Assembly: GCF_040581485.1 (NCBI RefSeq) | Contig: NC_090132.1 | Coordinates: forward strand, 14,824,146-14,888,145 | Length of the DNA stretch: 64,000 nucleotides | Direction: 5' to 3' | Origin: Linepithema humile | Taxonomy: Eukaryota; Arthropoda; Insecta; Hymenoptera; Formicidae | Part shown: piece after piece, positions 34,701 through 48,060 of the stretch | Numbering within the stretch: the stretch's first letter is position 1 | How the letters are laid out: each line of letters starts with the position of its first letter | The notes under the pieces: model-generated | Told to the model about the DNA's origin: nothing | Databases searched by the model: none | What the model saw: the letters and a program-made list of their open reading frames with translations, nothing else | Translations under genes and position numbers: made by a program

Positions 34701-35933
34701 GAATGCGGAATCGATGAGAAGAAGTGCATCTGTTGGTGAGCCCGCTTGTGATTCCAAGATCACCGGCCGCCGCGCGTCCTCGTTCCAAGATCAAATTCCG
34801 ACGTAAGACCGGGCTTCGATCGAGGGCTACCCCTGGTCATCGGGGGAAGAAGAGAGGGCATCGAATTTGACCCTGGATCGTACCCCCGTTCTCGTCGGAA
34901 TTGGTCATCACTGACCCTCCGCTTGCCTCGCTCCCCTCCGCCCCTTCTTCCCGCCGCGCGCTGGGGAAGCCTCGCTACGAAGCGGAATCAGGAAGAGAGG
35001 AGAGAGCGTTGCACCGCTCGGAGGGTACACTGTTCCAGTGAACCCGGCGGCGTGCGCGCCTCCAGAGTGTTTTCCCCACCCCTGGTTGCCTGGTCGCGAT
35101 CGAGAGGTGCGAGCGAGAGAGAGAGAGAGCGAAGCGTGGCGGGGAAGCAGAAGCGACGGCGACGACAGCGGTGGCCTTCCAGCACCCCTTCTTTCATCCC
35201 TCTCTCACTCTCTCTCTCCCTCTCTCGCGCGCGCGCACACACCCCTCCGAAGAGTGTGCAGGGTGTGTAGGGGCCGTACGGGGTGCGCGCACCCCACCAC
35301 GGTGCTCTTCCCCTTCTCCAGCCAGTGCAAATTTACCCCCTCATCGCAACAACGTTCGCGCGCGACGTCGACGCGACGACTCGACGCGAAGCGCCGACGG
35401 CTGAGAGCGTCACGACGCCGCTGGGTGCGCGTCCTCGCCGGGTGGGGAGAGCGCGAGCGGCCGGTGGTAGGAGCGCGACATTGGTGGGAGCGAGGGCGAG
35501 AGGGGAACGGCGGCGAGGTGGAGGTGAGCTCGACGACGGCGAGAAGAGGTCATTGACCTGAGCGGCAGGCTGCCGGCTGCTAGAGTGCTACGTCGCTCGC
35601 GCCGCGCGCGCGCTACCGCCCGGCCTCTCCTCGTCTGTTCCGCGTTGTCCGTAATCTCGTGTGTACTCTTTGCGCGCGTGACGACGGCCGCCGCTCTCTC
35701 GCGCTCCTCATACGACACTTATCTGTCTATACAATTATATATATATATAATTACACGTCAAGTCAAATAATTATTTATATATATGTATATATACACACGT
35801 GTATAGATAGGTACACATGTGCGTACGTTTATCCGTCCGTCCGTCTCTCTTTCGAACTGTCCCTACGCTGCCTTTTTCGCCTCTCCTCGCACGCCGGCGA
35901 ATTCGCTGGGGCGCGCAGCGCGAGAAACGGAGG

Positions 35934-35980
35934 AAGAGAGAGTGAGAGAGAAAAACAGTGGGAGGGAGGGAGAGTGACAC

Positions 35981-36037
<57 letters not shown>

Positions 36038-36112
36038 AAGGGGAAAGGGGAGGAAGAGGAAGGAAGATAGAAAAGGAGAGAGAAAGAAGCGAAAGGAGAG
36101 AGAAAGAGCGCG
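35934..36112 (+). repeat. GA-rich purine tract in the GC island
   Basis: Nearly uninterrupted GA/GGA/GAAA words over about 180 bases, including a pure GA run around 35981-36030. Such tracts can bind GAGA factor in insects. Confidence 0.85.
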
Positions 36113-36333
36113 TAGCGTGTTTCCCTACGACGTGCGTTACACCGAGAGATCGCGCGGACCGCGGAGCGCGTGTTTCGCGTACACTTGGTTCTGCCGGTTA
36201 CTTCACTTCTTCTCGTTCGTACGTACGTCGCATCGTTTCACGTCGTCCCTCTCTTCGTCTCTCTCTTGCTCTCTCCGTCACTCTCTCACTTTCTCCCGAG
36301 TCACGTTCTCCGGCAGTCTCGTGTCTTGTCTTC

Positions 36334-36334
36334 T

Positions 36335-36373
<39 letters not shown>

Positions 36374-36382
36374 TCGTCGTCG
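36334..36382 (+). repeat. (CGT)n trinucleotide repeat
   Basis: About 16 units with one CAT interruption, within the GC island. Confidence 0.9.
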
Positions 36383-37493
36383 TACAAATCCTGACGCGCC
36401 GCAAAGTGTCGCCGATATCATCATCGACGCATCGTCATCGTGCCGGCAACGTGCCACAGATTATTAGTGGCGACGATTAGAGAGACTTTCTCCTCTCCTA
36501 CCTGCCTGCCCCCGTCCGGTCCGAAATGCTCGTCACCGAGGAGGAGAAGAGCATCGCACAACGCAGGCCGGTACGCGGAGAGTTGTGTTCCGCGCGCTAA
36601 AATCTCGGGTGTGCGAAGGGTTTCGCTTATCGGCGCGTCGAACGGAGCTCCTCTCGTCTTCCTACGTCGACTCGTCGACCGTGCCAGCCAACGGGAGAGG
36701 CAGAGAGCGGCGATCGCAACTCAGCGCCGACGACGACGGGCATCGTATCGCGCGTCGTCAGTGTCCCGCAGTCGTCGCCCTCGACGACGTCGGCGTCATC
36801 GTCGTCCTCGTCATCGTCGTCGTCGCTCACGTTCCACGTGAGCTCCACCGGGCGCCGCGCGCTCTTGAACGTAGCGCGCGCGCTAGTTTCCCGTGGTCCG
36901 ACAGGAGGGATTATTCAGTGACGAGGAGAGGCGGAGGAGGAAGAGAAGCCGAGGAGGAGAGCCGCGAGAGTGCGACGACCGAACTCAACCGACCGACCGA
37001 CCGACCAACAGTAGTGTACGGCGTTTGTTGTTACGAATCGCGTCGGCCGGCTTCGCACGGTGGCCGGTCCTGTTGCCGATTCCGCGGTGAAAGAGAGCGG
37101 CGCAAAATAGTACGCGAGTGCGCCGCAGACACGTGCGTCAGTGTGTGACCAAGTTTTCCCTCTCGTTTGTATATCGACAACTTCCTTACATTGCCGCCGC
37201 CACCCCTCCCCCCCCGCCCCCTCGGCCGAGGGGCCCTCGTGTTCGAGTCAGCCCCCGGTGTCTCGGAGCATTCTCGAAAAATGAAAAGGGGAGACAGTGG
37301 GCACATCTGTGGTGGATCGAATTGGTTTCGCGATTCGACGTGGGCGAATTAGAGATCGTACAAGGGGGAGAGACGAAAGGCGAAGGAGAAGACGAGGAGA
37401 GAAGACTCGCCAATCGCGCGCGCGACTCACCGGCGTGGTCTCTCGAGCGAGAGAGACTCCCAAGATATATTCATCGTGCACGCATCTCTCGCC

Positions 37494-37519
37494 GCACACA
37501 CACACACACACACACACAG
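37494..37519 (+). repeat. (CA)n microsatellite
   Basis: About 13 CA units in the GC island. Confidence 0.9.
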
Positions 37520-37847
37520 ATATATACGTATAAATATAGACACGACGCGATATATTCGCGCGAGCGCGAGCGATCGTCCACGCGCGCAACGGGCCCCTCT
37601 CGTCGTTATCGTCCGGTCCCCGCGATTGCTGGATGCCCCGGCTCGCACACACACTTCACCCTCGCGATTTCGCGCCACCGTGCGCTCTCCTCTTCCTGCC
37701 TACGATTCTCGTGCATTCTTCTTTACTTCATCGCATTCCGCCGAGCGCGCGACTCTTTCGCGACCTTCGCGCCTTTTCTCACGAGTCCTTAACCCGCGCA
37801 CCGCCAAGTGTCCCTCTCTTTCTTTCTCTCTCTCTATCTCTATCTCT

Positions 37848-37849
<2 letters not shown>

Positions 37850-37891
<42 letters not shown>
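37850..37891 (+). repeat. (CT)n microsatellite
   Basis: A 42-base pure CT run, preceded by interrupted CT words from about 37813. Confidence 0.95.
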
Positions 37892-37893
<2 letters not shown>

Positions 37894-38329
37894 GCCCGTT
37901 CACCACGTTTCTCTCACCACCGCGCGATTGCTCTCCGGTCTTTACGTTTCTTCCTCGGCACGCTTCACGCTCGCGGTCACTCTCTCTTTCGTTCGCGTTC
38001 CGCGCGCATCACTCGCTCTCACCAGTCGCGGGCAAAACACACGTTTCTAAACTCGTTCGCCTCGTTTCCGCTATCTGTACTCACGGTTGCAACTTTCTCC
38101 GTCTCCATCCCGCTCGCTCTTCCGCGTATGCACGTCGGTACACTTGATAGTCACACTCGTTCTGTGTCGCACCTTTTCCATTCGCCGCGCTGATTTCTTT
38201 GCGATTTTTTTTTTTTTTTTTTCTATCTCTTGTCGTATTCTCGATCAGTCACGTTGACGGCGCTTAAACTCGCCGATCGTTGATCGACGAACGTCATCGA
38301 CTTGTACGTCGCTGTCATCGCCTTCGCCT

Positions 38330-38330
<1 letters not shown>

Positions 38331-38365
<35 letters not shown>
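38331..38365 (+). repeat. (CGT)n trinucleotide repeat near the island's right edge
   Basis: About 11 units followed by degenerate CGT/CAT copies to about 38391. Confidence 0.9.
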
Positions 38366-38366
<1 letters not shown>

Positions 38367-38400
38367 CTCGTCATCGTCGTCATCGTCGTCGCCATGACGC

Positions 38401-41390
38401 AGCCCGTCACCAGCACGCAGTGTGATACTTAAATAAGCGAAATTTAAGTATACAAAGTTTTATCTTGTGTGTCAAATGCATCGCGAGATGCACCGGTGAC
38501 GTGATCGACGCGCGTGTCGCGACGCTCAATTCCCTATCGTTTTCGTCACCCCTTCGCTTCGTCCTCTTGCATTCCGAACGTGTGTGTTTACGCATACCGG
38601 CTCGAAACGCGTGTACGCGTTGTAAGGATTTTCATTTTGCTCCGCGATTTCGGATTTCAGAGCGGACGAAACTGTCGAGCGAGGATCGCCGGAGATTCGA
38701 AATTGAAGATCGATAATTCTGTCTTCAAATCGATCAACATGTTTGATCGACATGTTCGTATCGCGCGTTTGTGAAAATCGAAATATTTGACTCGCTTGTT
38801 TGATGGATTTCTATGCGCGCAGTGAGAGCAAAAAATTGTGATTAAAGAAAATTGTGTGATAAATCATTGAACATACTTACTAGTGACCGAGAGTATTTCA
38901 TTCAGTGAACCTTGTATGATCGCGCTCGCTCGTGTCGATGGGTGACGTCATTCATAAGTTGGATACTGGAGAGTCCTTTTCGTAACTCATCGTTAGAAAA
39001 TTAATGACGCTAGGTATGTTATTAATGCAGTTATTAATGGCAGTCGCGATAGGGTTCTGTCAGTTCGGTCAGTCGTGTCAAGTCAGTCAAGTGAGTGACT
39101 CTTCCGCATTGATCACGTGATGTGCTTTCGACGAAGAAATATATTGCATTGCTAACGCCGAGAACTTCGTAAAAAACCTATCTACTTGCTTAATTTTTTT
39201 ATTCGTTTCTAAAATTTTCTGCAAAATTTTCGATAACTTTAAAAGAAAATTGCTACATCTGAAAAAATATCGTACGCTGTGCGGATAAGAGACAGACTAC
39301 CTAGAATTACGTAAAATGCGTATATTCCTAGAAAAAATGAGAAACTAGATTATATTATTAGCTAATTACAGTGCTACGCTTCCTGATTTCACACATATCG
39401 TTTGTTGCGTCTACTCGCTCCGCGTAATTCCGATCGATAAAACGTTAGGTCTGCGTGGTTTCTTTTAATGATCTCATGAATTTTGTTGTATCAAATGAGA
39501 AATAAAATTAACGTACGTTATAACGTAAACAAATCGCACAGTATCGTACAAAGTTTCGCACGTGTTACTTATATATCTCAATTAAAACGGATTAACAAAT
39601 AACACGTCCAAATTGGGGTTCACCAAACAATTTTTTCTGCATTAAAATATAACAAAACAGTGTCGCTGCTTCGTTCTTAGATTTTAATAGAGTCGTCAAA
39701 TTTAATCAGTCCCGATAAAATAAATAATTATTATTTTGCCAGTGTTTGCGGTTTAACGGCCTCGCGATCGTGAGACACTTTTTCAATGAGCCGCCACGAT
39801 ATGCACGCGAGAGAGGACACATAGCACGCGTGCGTAATATTCGACACGCGCATCACGGCGCAGAGGCCACGGCATCGCACGCGGACGCCGCCACGGTTAT
39901 AAATAAAGCGCACGTCGCGGACACGCGTGCCGCGTTACGCTTACGTTTCTTCGTCGCTTCGTGTAACAACGTGTCAATGAAAATAGACGACACAGTCCGA
40001 GTCTGCCGGTCACCCAAGATTACGTAGAATTCGAACATTTCCAGACGCTTGCCGCTTCGTCCGTCCTTTCCAACCGACTACGCAATACTTATTCTTGTAA
40101 AGGCAGAGGAAAATTATCTTTCGTTACCTCATTTTTTTATCCATGCAACATTTACTGGTAATTCGCATAATGCATCGGTAAATGTTGTTAAATACATGTA
40201 TTATTTCATTTTTGCGGAGAGAGATTTTGAAAGCTGCGCATTTCTCCCAACGTATTGCGATACTTTCCGATCGTTCGTGACTTCTTGAATTTTTTTCGGT
40301 CATGCATGACGTTAATCGCGTTGCCAATGTTTCGCCATGAGTCCCGCGTTCATGGCGGCAATCGCGCAGAACGTAAATATACATCCAGGTGTCGCGCGTA
40401 CAGCATAGCGCACGGCTATGCGCCGCGCTAGGCGCGGACTATTTTCGCGCCGTTGAAAATAGGCGAGACTGTCCGTCTGCCGCGCTGGATCGCGATTTTG
40501 CATGCAACCATCCGACGATGCGGCACGACCGCGATCTCCGATATTGGATTAGCCGGGATTCGTCTCATGGAAGCTTCATACGCTCCGAAGAGACGTGGAG
40601 ATGTGTCTTTTCTCATACGTGTTATTTGTCGAAATTGTCGCAGCACGATACAATCTAGCCGCCGTGCATTTTGCTCAATCATTATTTTTTCAGTATGTCT
40701 ATTAATGTTTGCTTGAATAGCCGATGAAAACTGTCTCGACGAACAATCCGTAAATAACGTATATTCAAATATTGGCGAATATATTGATGCAACGCTTGTC
40801 CGATGAGCGTGCACCTTTCTACGCGCTCAACACTTTGCGACGAAATTCTACTTCGGAATTGCAAATAGGATTAATTAGCTGCATCAAGTGTCTCGCGAGT
40901 TTAATCAGTTGAGTCTGCCTTTTCACTTTGAGGATCGGAGACTTTAATCCAACCGATCTCATTATCCGACAATATCTGCAGATCACAAATCATCGAATCG
41001 TTATTCGCGGAAGCGAACTGAATAAAATTATCAACTACAATAACTGTTTTTCTAGCTACAATTTACATTTCGAATCCATATTTTCTATCCGTTAGTCCAA
41101 TTAACTTTACGTTGATTGCATATTCGATCAATTAAATCCGTATTTATTTCTTCGTATAAAATTAAATGACTGAAAATGAATAATTATTAATTATCGCTAT
41201 ATCTTGAACCATCACATTTGCATTAGATCTTATTGACGTGACGTCACTTATCGACAGTAATTGTGTTTAAAATGGAAAAATTCGTATTCCGGCGCGCATG
41301 GAAATCGCTCTCGATCAAGTTTCACGCCTTAGATAGTTAATTAATTGGCTAAGACAACCGTGTTCGATCTTCTTCGTTGGGATCTCACAT
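38401..41390. other. Stretch between two GC islands
   Basis: No coding exon is recognisable. A cluster of TCAGT initiator-like words followed by a GTGAGT donor lies at 39060-39096. A GC-richer patch occurs at 39,750-40,030 and another at 40,320-40,640. Confidence 0.45.
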
Positions 41391-41399
41391 ATCCTCACA

Positions 41400-42992
41400 G
41401 TTTCCTCGGTAACGTCTTGCGGAGGCGCGTGTGAGCCAAGTCGCTTGCTCGCGCAGCCTAAGAGACGCCAGCGATTCGGATTGAAACGGTTTCGCGTGGC
41501 TCGCGATCACTCCCGGTAACAAGGATCACGTGCCACGAATTGTTTCCCTTACGTTTAGCGGATTCAGCGAGGAGAAATAGCTGCCGAGTTTGCGGGGAAC
41601 GTTGTCCAAGTTGTCGACTCGCGCGTGTCTGTGACAGTGTCGATATTGTATGCCACTATCAAGGACCGCGAGATGAACAGTGACAAACGCGACGGGCGGG
41701 ATTTCGGATTTACTCGAAATTGCGGACGGGCACCGCTGAGTTCTCGCGACGAGTTCTCGTACCGTCGTCGCAACGGGCAACTGCGAGAGCGCCCTTGCTG
41801 AAAACTATTCGGACTCGCGTGCTCGTGAGTGAGTGTTTAACCGCACTGCCGAGGAATATGAGACACAAAGGCAGGAAGGGCAGTTAGTTCTGTGTGAAAG
41901 CGCCCGGCGAATCATGTCCGCCGTCGATTCGCAGCGCAGAATTTCCCGTGTTCCGTGAAAGAGCCTGGTTTTCGGCGCGACCGCAAAACTGCTTCGCACC
42001 CAGCAAGAAATCCGACCCGGAGCGATCGCCGAGACCTTGGCCGAGACCGTTCCGCTCGCGGGCCGCGGAAAAATCGCCGCCTAATTCGCGAATTCAGTTC
42101 GCCACGGTCTCTCTCGACGCTCACCGATCCAACACACACTGCCAGGATTCCACACACCGTCGAGTTGCGAGAACGAGGATCGATATCGGATTCCATAGGA
42201 AACCTGAAAGAAGTCTAAAGCCGAGCGTTTGTGCCGGCAGAGTCCCGTTGCCGTCGACAAAGCGCAGCGGAGCGGCGCGGGACGCTACACACCGGTGACG
42301 TTAACGTTCGCTACGTCACGGTAACGGTAACCCGCGTATACGAGCGACCTAGTCGGCGCAGCGGTGCGAAGCGGAGAGCGGTGCCAGCCTTCTCATCGCC
42401 GGGGCACAAGCGCCTCGTGGAATTTAAAAGTGAAACTGTGACACAATCTCCGGCGCCGTGTCCTGGCGCCTTTTTCTCGCCTTCCTCTCCCCCCGGTTTC
42501 CCTCCCCCTCCCCCTCCCCCCTCCTCCCACCGCCCGCGCCTTTGCCATCCGCCGCGTCTTCTTCTCTTGAGTTCGTCCGCGCCACGCCACTCACGCGAAT
42601 CCTCTCTCCTCTTTCCCCCCTGTATTCCTCCTCGCCTGCATGACCGCGGCGATCCTAGTTTCCCTCTCTTTCTTCTTCCTCCCGCGATCCCGAAGTGAAG
42701 CCGCGCGCGAAAGGGGAGAGAAAAGCGCGAGTGAAAGTGAATCCCGTTACGATTTTCTCGCGAGAGTGATCGATCGTTTTGTATTGTGATTATACGTTGG
42801 TGAATCGTGCGGATTGGATCGATAACGATGATACGCGTGAAAGGGTCCGGTACGACCGGCGGCAGCAGCTGAAGCCACCGATAAGCCTCGACCGGGCGGG
42901 ACTTCCGCGATCGGGAGATTTAGAGGGGAGACAAGAGGAAGAGCTACCAGCTGGCGCTCACGTTGATGGCCGATCATCGACGAACCAAAAAT
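41400..42992 (+). promoter_or_regulatory. GC-rich island ending in a splice donor: probable promoter plus first exon
   Basis: CpG-dense sequence with C-rich (about 42490-42530) and purine-rich parts ends at a textbook donor, AAT then GTAAGT at 42993. Downstream sequence turns AT-rich at once, as expected for a long first intron. The exon may be entirely 5' UTR, or the last nine codons from ATG 42966 (MADHRRTKN, phase 0 at the donor) may be the first coding ones. A longer frame open from 42770 has no ATG. The + strand follows from the donor. Confidence 0.5.
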
Positions 42993-45900
42993 GTAAGTTG
43001 ATTGATTATGCATTATTCATACGCCGTATCGCTCATTTGCCGCCACAATGACATAAAATTTGCCGTTTTTCAATTTCAAAGGTTTTTTTTTTTTTATTGC
43101 TATGGAAAGAACGATTCTCGCTTGCACTGTTTACCGCTAGAACGACATAACTGAGCTTCTAAGACGCGCCTTCCAAAACTAGTGTCACTGTTGCATCAGC
43201 ACATTTTAATAACGATTTAAAACATTAAAATTTATTTTCTGAAAAATTGTGATTTTGGAATTGTGTCACTGTTGCAGCAAACGAGCGATATGTTTTCCAT
43301 CTTGACTCGTTCGTTCACGGCGGATGAATGACTTTTGCAGCGTCGTGATTTGCAATCACATGAGATGTGTCGTCTTTCTGAAGTCTTCGTCTTTTTCTTG
43401 CGATAAATTAATTTTTGCTATAAACGTATACCGAATAAACAACATAACTCGACCGTTTTTGACTATTTAAAAATTCAATGACTACATCTAATCTTTTTTT
43501 CATTTGTTTTGAATAACATTGAAAAAATCGCATAAAAAGACTTGAAATAATTATAGTATATTTTGTATTAATCGTATATTTTATTGTTTCTAATTTTTCA
43601 AACAAAAATAATCGACGTGATCTCCAGTTATGTAATTCATTCTGTATACAAAAATATGTGAATGAAAATGTCTGTTTCATATTCACATATTCGCGTAGAT
43701 ATAACTTGGTGTAATATTTTTTCCGCTCTCGTCTTCACAGACTTATATAAATAATTACCGATCGTTCGTAGACGAGAACAGTTGTTTCGCGATGCGAGCC
43801 ATGCCAGCTAGTTCTACTTGAGTCAATTGTTTTTAATTACGGCTGCAGTTCGTAACGCAATTCGTAACGATAGATACATCTCTCAAGTCTATCTCCCGCT
43901 GATGTTCCATCATCGGAACTACGTTATATCGCAACGCTAATACGACTACGCTAATTTACATATAAATTAGTTCCCGTGGATTCGCGACAGATTGCAAATT
44001 GCGCGTAGAGCACGCACATGAGTTTTGATTCGTACTCGCGATTCGCGGTTGGTCACACACTCCGACCACTCGTTCGACATCCATAAACCATCGTAATTAT
44101 CGAGGCGAGATCCGGCTAACGATACTATAACCTCCTATATAACGATCCTAGATCACAATCGATGGGATCGTGCACTCTTGTCGGCGCACAGTTCAGACGA
44201 TCGTCAATCCTCGTAAAGATTCTCATGGACGATTTACGTACCGAGAAACAGTCCTCGTTTCGCAACATTCGTATTATACATCGAAGTGTAATCTCGTTCC
44301 ACGAACGCACGATCAGCTCGCGAGAGGCATGAAACGCGAGAAAGAGGAGGAGATGCACGATCGGCCCGGCGCGGTGGCAGAGAAAGGGAAGAAAGCGGAT
44401 AGAAACGGACTCTCGATGACTAGGCGGCGGCCCTTGTCGTCGCTCGGATCAAGTTTCACTTCTTTCCCGACGTTCGCCGTCCTCATGTCTCTCGCGACTG
44501 CTTGTTTTCAGGCGGACGGCACGGAAGCGTTTCCCCCGCCGTGAAAACGAGAATTTGCCGCCTCGTCACCGTGGGATTGTTCGGGACCCACCGAAGGGCG
44601 TCGCAACGCGGAAATCGTTTTCCCGGCGTTTGACGCGCTCTCGTCTCCGTATCGCCGGACCCGATCTCGCTCTTGCCGCTCGTAATAATAGATCACGAAT
44701 TACTTCAATGAGCTAGGAAAATAGGATAGAATCTTTAAGTTTCACCGACTACAATGATAACGTGATTCGTGTAATTGTAATATTCTAATTTCAGAAACAT
44801 GGATTTTTTTTCATTAAAACCAAATTTAGCAAAGTTTAATTACAACCATAAATTAAATTAGTGTTTTTCTAGTTCGCAGAATTTATTGTAACATGAGCAA
44901 TTAAGGATACTTGGAAGAAGAAGAAAAAAAAAACGTGCAAGAGAATATAGTCGGATTTAGCAGAAATTAAAAAACAATATGAAAGAGTGTGCAAAGCTCA
45001 TCTTGTTCAGAAACTCCAAGAATATTCATGATATCGTAAATTATACACATATATTCCACCATGCAGGTACAGATATCGCAAGTTTTTCACGAAAGGCTAT
45101 GAGATTATTTATAATGCGCCCCGTATGTAATACAGTCGAGCAATGAACTGTAGTCAAGCGCGGCGAGGAGGGGTGTGCAGGTGAGATGCGATAATCAGGA
45201 GGAGAAAGGGTGAGAAAGAGGGAGTAAAGAAGAAAGGATACGGCAGGGATCGGTCAAGCGGGAAAGGGGGGTGGAAAGGGGGGGCCGCAGGTTAATTATG
45301 TAGCGATGATCGTCTCGATGTATGCGATTCTGCACGAATGCCGACGTGAATATAGGTTAATCTATGCTCGAAGCGAATCGATCCGCGCGCGGGGAATCGT
45401 GCACAGGTCAGGCTAACGAATGGGGTAGGTTAGGGCTGAGCTGATCCTGCTGCATGCAGCCGCGGCTCTCATCGCGCAATTATTCTCTTTGATATTCCGC
45501 GAGCAGAATTTAATTAACGCGTAGTTTAGATTTTTTTCGGCGGTTAATTGTCAATTTGGATAATATTTAATTGTTTAGTTGCATTTTGCTTCGCGAATCT
45601 CTGATAATCGCATCCGAAAATGAGAACGACCAATACCTTGCTTGCTCCGATGCAAGATCCGCGACAAACATGCTGCGAGAAGCGTACACTTCGAAAAAAA
45701 TTAAGCTATCGGTTGTAGTTATGTCACGGAATTATCTTGAAACTACGACCATAATGCGATAAAGCAGTCGTTGAAAATATGATTAGATATGAAAAACAAT
45801 TCGATAATTAAATATGTGGAAATTAACGATTGAGATGGATAAGTTATTTTTACGACTGAAAACACACAATATCGTTTCAATAAATCAAATTTCGTATAAT

Positions 45901-47540
45901 TTCAAAATGTTTCTGAAGAACGCTTTATTGCATTTCTGATGTGCAACGATGCTCATTTATCTCGTTTCCGGTCTCGGAACATCGACCATGCAAAAAAAAT
46001 GCACGCCGCAGACGTATTCCATGCATCTTGCCGTAATTTTCCAGTCGCTTCTGTATCGAAAAACCAAGTTGTTTCTACATTATTGATAATATATAAATAA
46101 ACATAGATGCATTGCTTTTTCAAAATTATGTCTCACAATATTGTCAACATCCTTTTGACCTAGTATAAAAAATATAGGACGCCTTATAGATTGCCAACTG
46201 GTTTGTTGGCATGAAACTAAATTTACGGCAAAGGATAATTTTGCATAAATCTTAAAAGCATTATCTATGCATCGAGGTTACACGTCTTCGCCATTATTGA
46301 TGTACGAAGCGTGGCCAAAAAAAATTTATCAGAAATGTCGAATTATTCAAGTGAATTTAAGTGATTGACGGAAATTGTAGACTGTATTGGAAACTGTTGC
46401 AAATATGACGTATAACATTTTATAAAATAAAAATAATGTGAACAATTAAACGAAGGATATGTCCGTAAGCATGCAAGAGTAGTTACTTAATTATAATCAG
46501 TGTGATCAAGTCACAACTGTCGAGGTAACATGAAATACGATGCGTAACATTTTGAACATTAATTATATTAAAAATTGATAGGACTCATTAATTATATCAG
46601 AAACATTAATTATATCTTTACGCATAAGCTCCACATTGGATTTATATTTATATATAATTATTTTTAAGATTTATTTATCTTATAATTATGACACATTCGC
46701 AATCTGTCAGATTTTTAAATAGAATATTCTGTGGCGTAATATTTTTCGCGCTCGTTTTAGAGCAAAATTATAACTGCTCGTTCAGGTGCAAGCAGCCGTC
46801 TGACATTTGACAATATTCCGAATCGGTGAGGGAATCTCGTCGACGATTTGATTAACCCACTTTCTGATACTTAAAAAATAGCGCGTGTCTGGCGCGGCAC
46901 GCAGATAAACTTATCAATAATTTAATCGATAAGTACTCATCGGTATTTTCTCCTACTAGCAGTCACAATATCGATTTTTTATCAGTCTCTATTTAGATAT
47001 CATTTTTCATCACATATAAAAATACACATCTAAGTCTAATTTATACAAATAAAGAGACATTTGGTGACTTTCTTGCATATCACCATTTTTTTCCAAAATT
47101 AATAAACATGATATGAATAATCCATTTATATTTTTTTTTTTAATACAAATGTGAGATATGCTTCTGCGAAAATTCCAAATATTTAAAATCTACTCTGACA
47201 TTAAATGCTTTATCAGAAGAAACTAACTTCACACAGCTGTATTATTTATACAACCATAAAAATCACATAGTAAGATGAAAGAACTTGTTGAGTTGCATTC
47301 GGAGCAACAACACCGCCGACGAGAATAGAAGAATCTCTTTCTCGGATTGTCGGCTTTCTGATTGACGCGTTAATTAAAGACTCGGTCGATTAAACCGCCA
47401 TGATTACACACCCGCGCGCGCATACGGAAAAAAAGCAATTCTCCCGCAATTAACGTATTCACCAAGGACGTAAACGTCGATTAAAGCACGCGGGTGTACC
47501 TGTTCGCTACTTAACCCAGAATCAAATGTAAGGCATGCGG
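42993..47540 (+). other. AT-rich stretch, probable first intron of an unidentified gene
   Basis: It begins with the GTAAGT donor. A GC-richer patch at 44,130-44,690 has an open frame (44170-44544) without recognisable similarity, and a poly-purine patch lies at 45,180-45,290. No convincing coding exon is seen. Confidence 0.4.
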
Positions 47541-47549
47541 GAACGATGA

Positions 47550-48006
47550 AAAATGAGTTCGCCATCGCGCATTCGCTTAGACAGGTCAAAGGCAAGGAAA
47601 AGGGTCGCTCTCGGCGAAGACGAAGAAGAATCGAGCAACCGGCACGGTAACGATCCCACTTTCGTGCAGAAGAAAGCGATCGTTCTTCCGACCTCACGCG
47701 AGGGCTTTCAGCGAACGAATAGGAAAAGTGCGCACGGAGAGTGAGAGGTGTGCTCCTTTCCCTCTCCCCGGTCGAGCTCTCCTTGCTTTCCTTTGTTTTT
47801 CTCTTTCTCTCTCTCTTTCACGATCGACATTTCCTCGCCATCGCAGAAGCTTCGCGGATTTCCGTGATTTTCAGAGCTAAAAGGTCAATCAAGGTTGCTT
47901 TCGGTCAAGAAAGAGGACACGCATATTGCCGAGAGGACGCGCCCGAGAAACATGGAAATGTTACGTACGAGAGACAGCAGAAGCAGAGTGAAAAGAGGTA
48001 TAACGA

Positions 48007-48060
<54 letters not shown>

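Larger units (their letters stand above)
34740..38400 (+). promoter_or_regulatory. Large GC-rich, CpG-dense island, probable promoter and 5' UTR region
   Basis: About 3.6 kb of CpG-dense sequence with long GA, CT, CA and CGT runs stands out sharply from AT-rich flanks. Such islands mark promoters and long 5' leaders of developmental or neuronal genes in insects. Many overlapping frames are open in all phases because of composition; none has recognisable domains. The strand is inferred from a short ATG frame near 38393 (MTQPVTSTQ) that stops after 12 codons, and is uncertain. Confidence 0.5.

Noticed and set aside
35038..38193. Many long Arg/Ser-rich frames in the GC island
   Set aside because: They overlap in all frames, follow GA/CT/CGT repeats and have no domains; openness comes from base composition.
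42231..42698. Proline-rich frame in the 41.4-43.0 kb island
   Set aside because: Runs through CT/C-rich low-complexity sequence with no splice or domain support; more likely 5' UTR.
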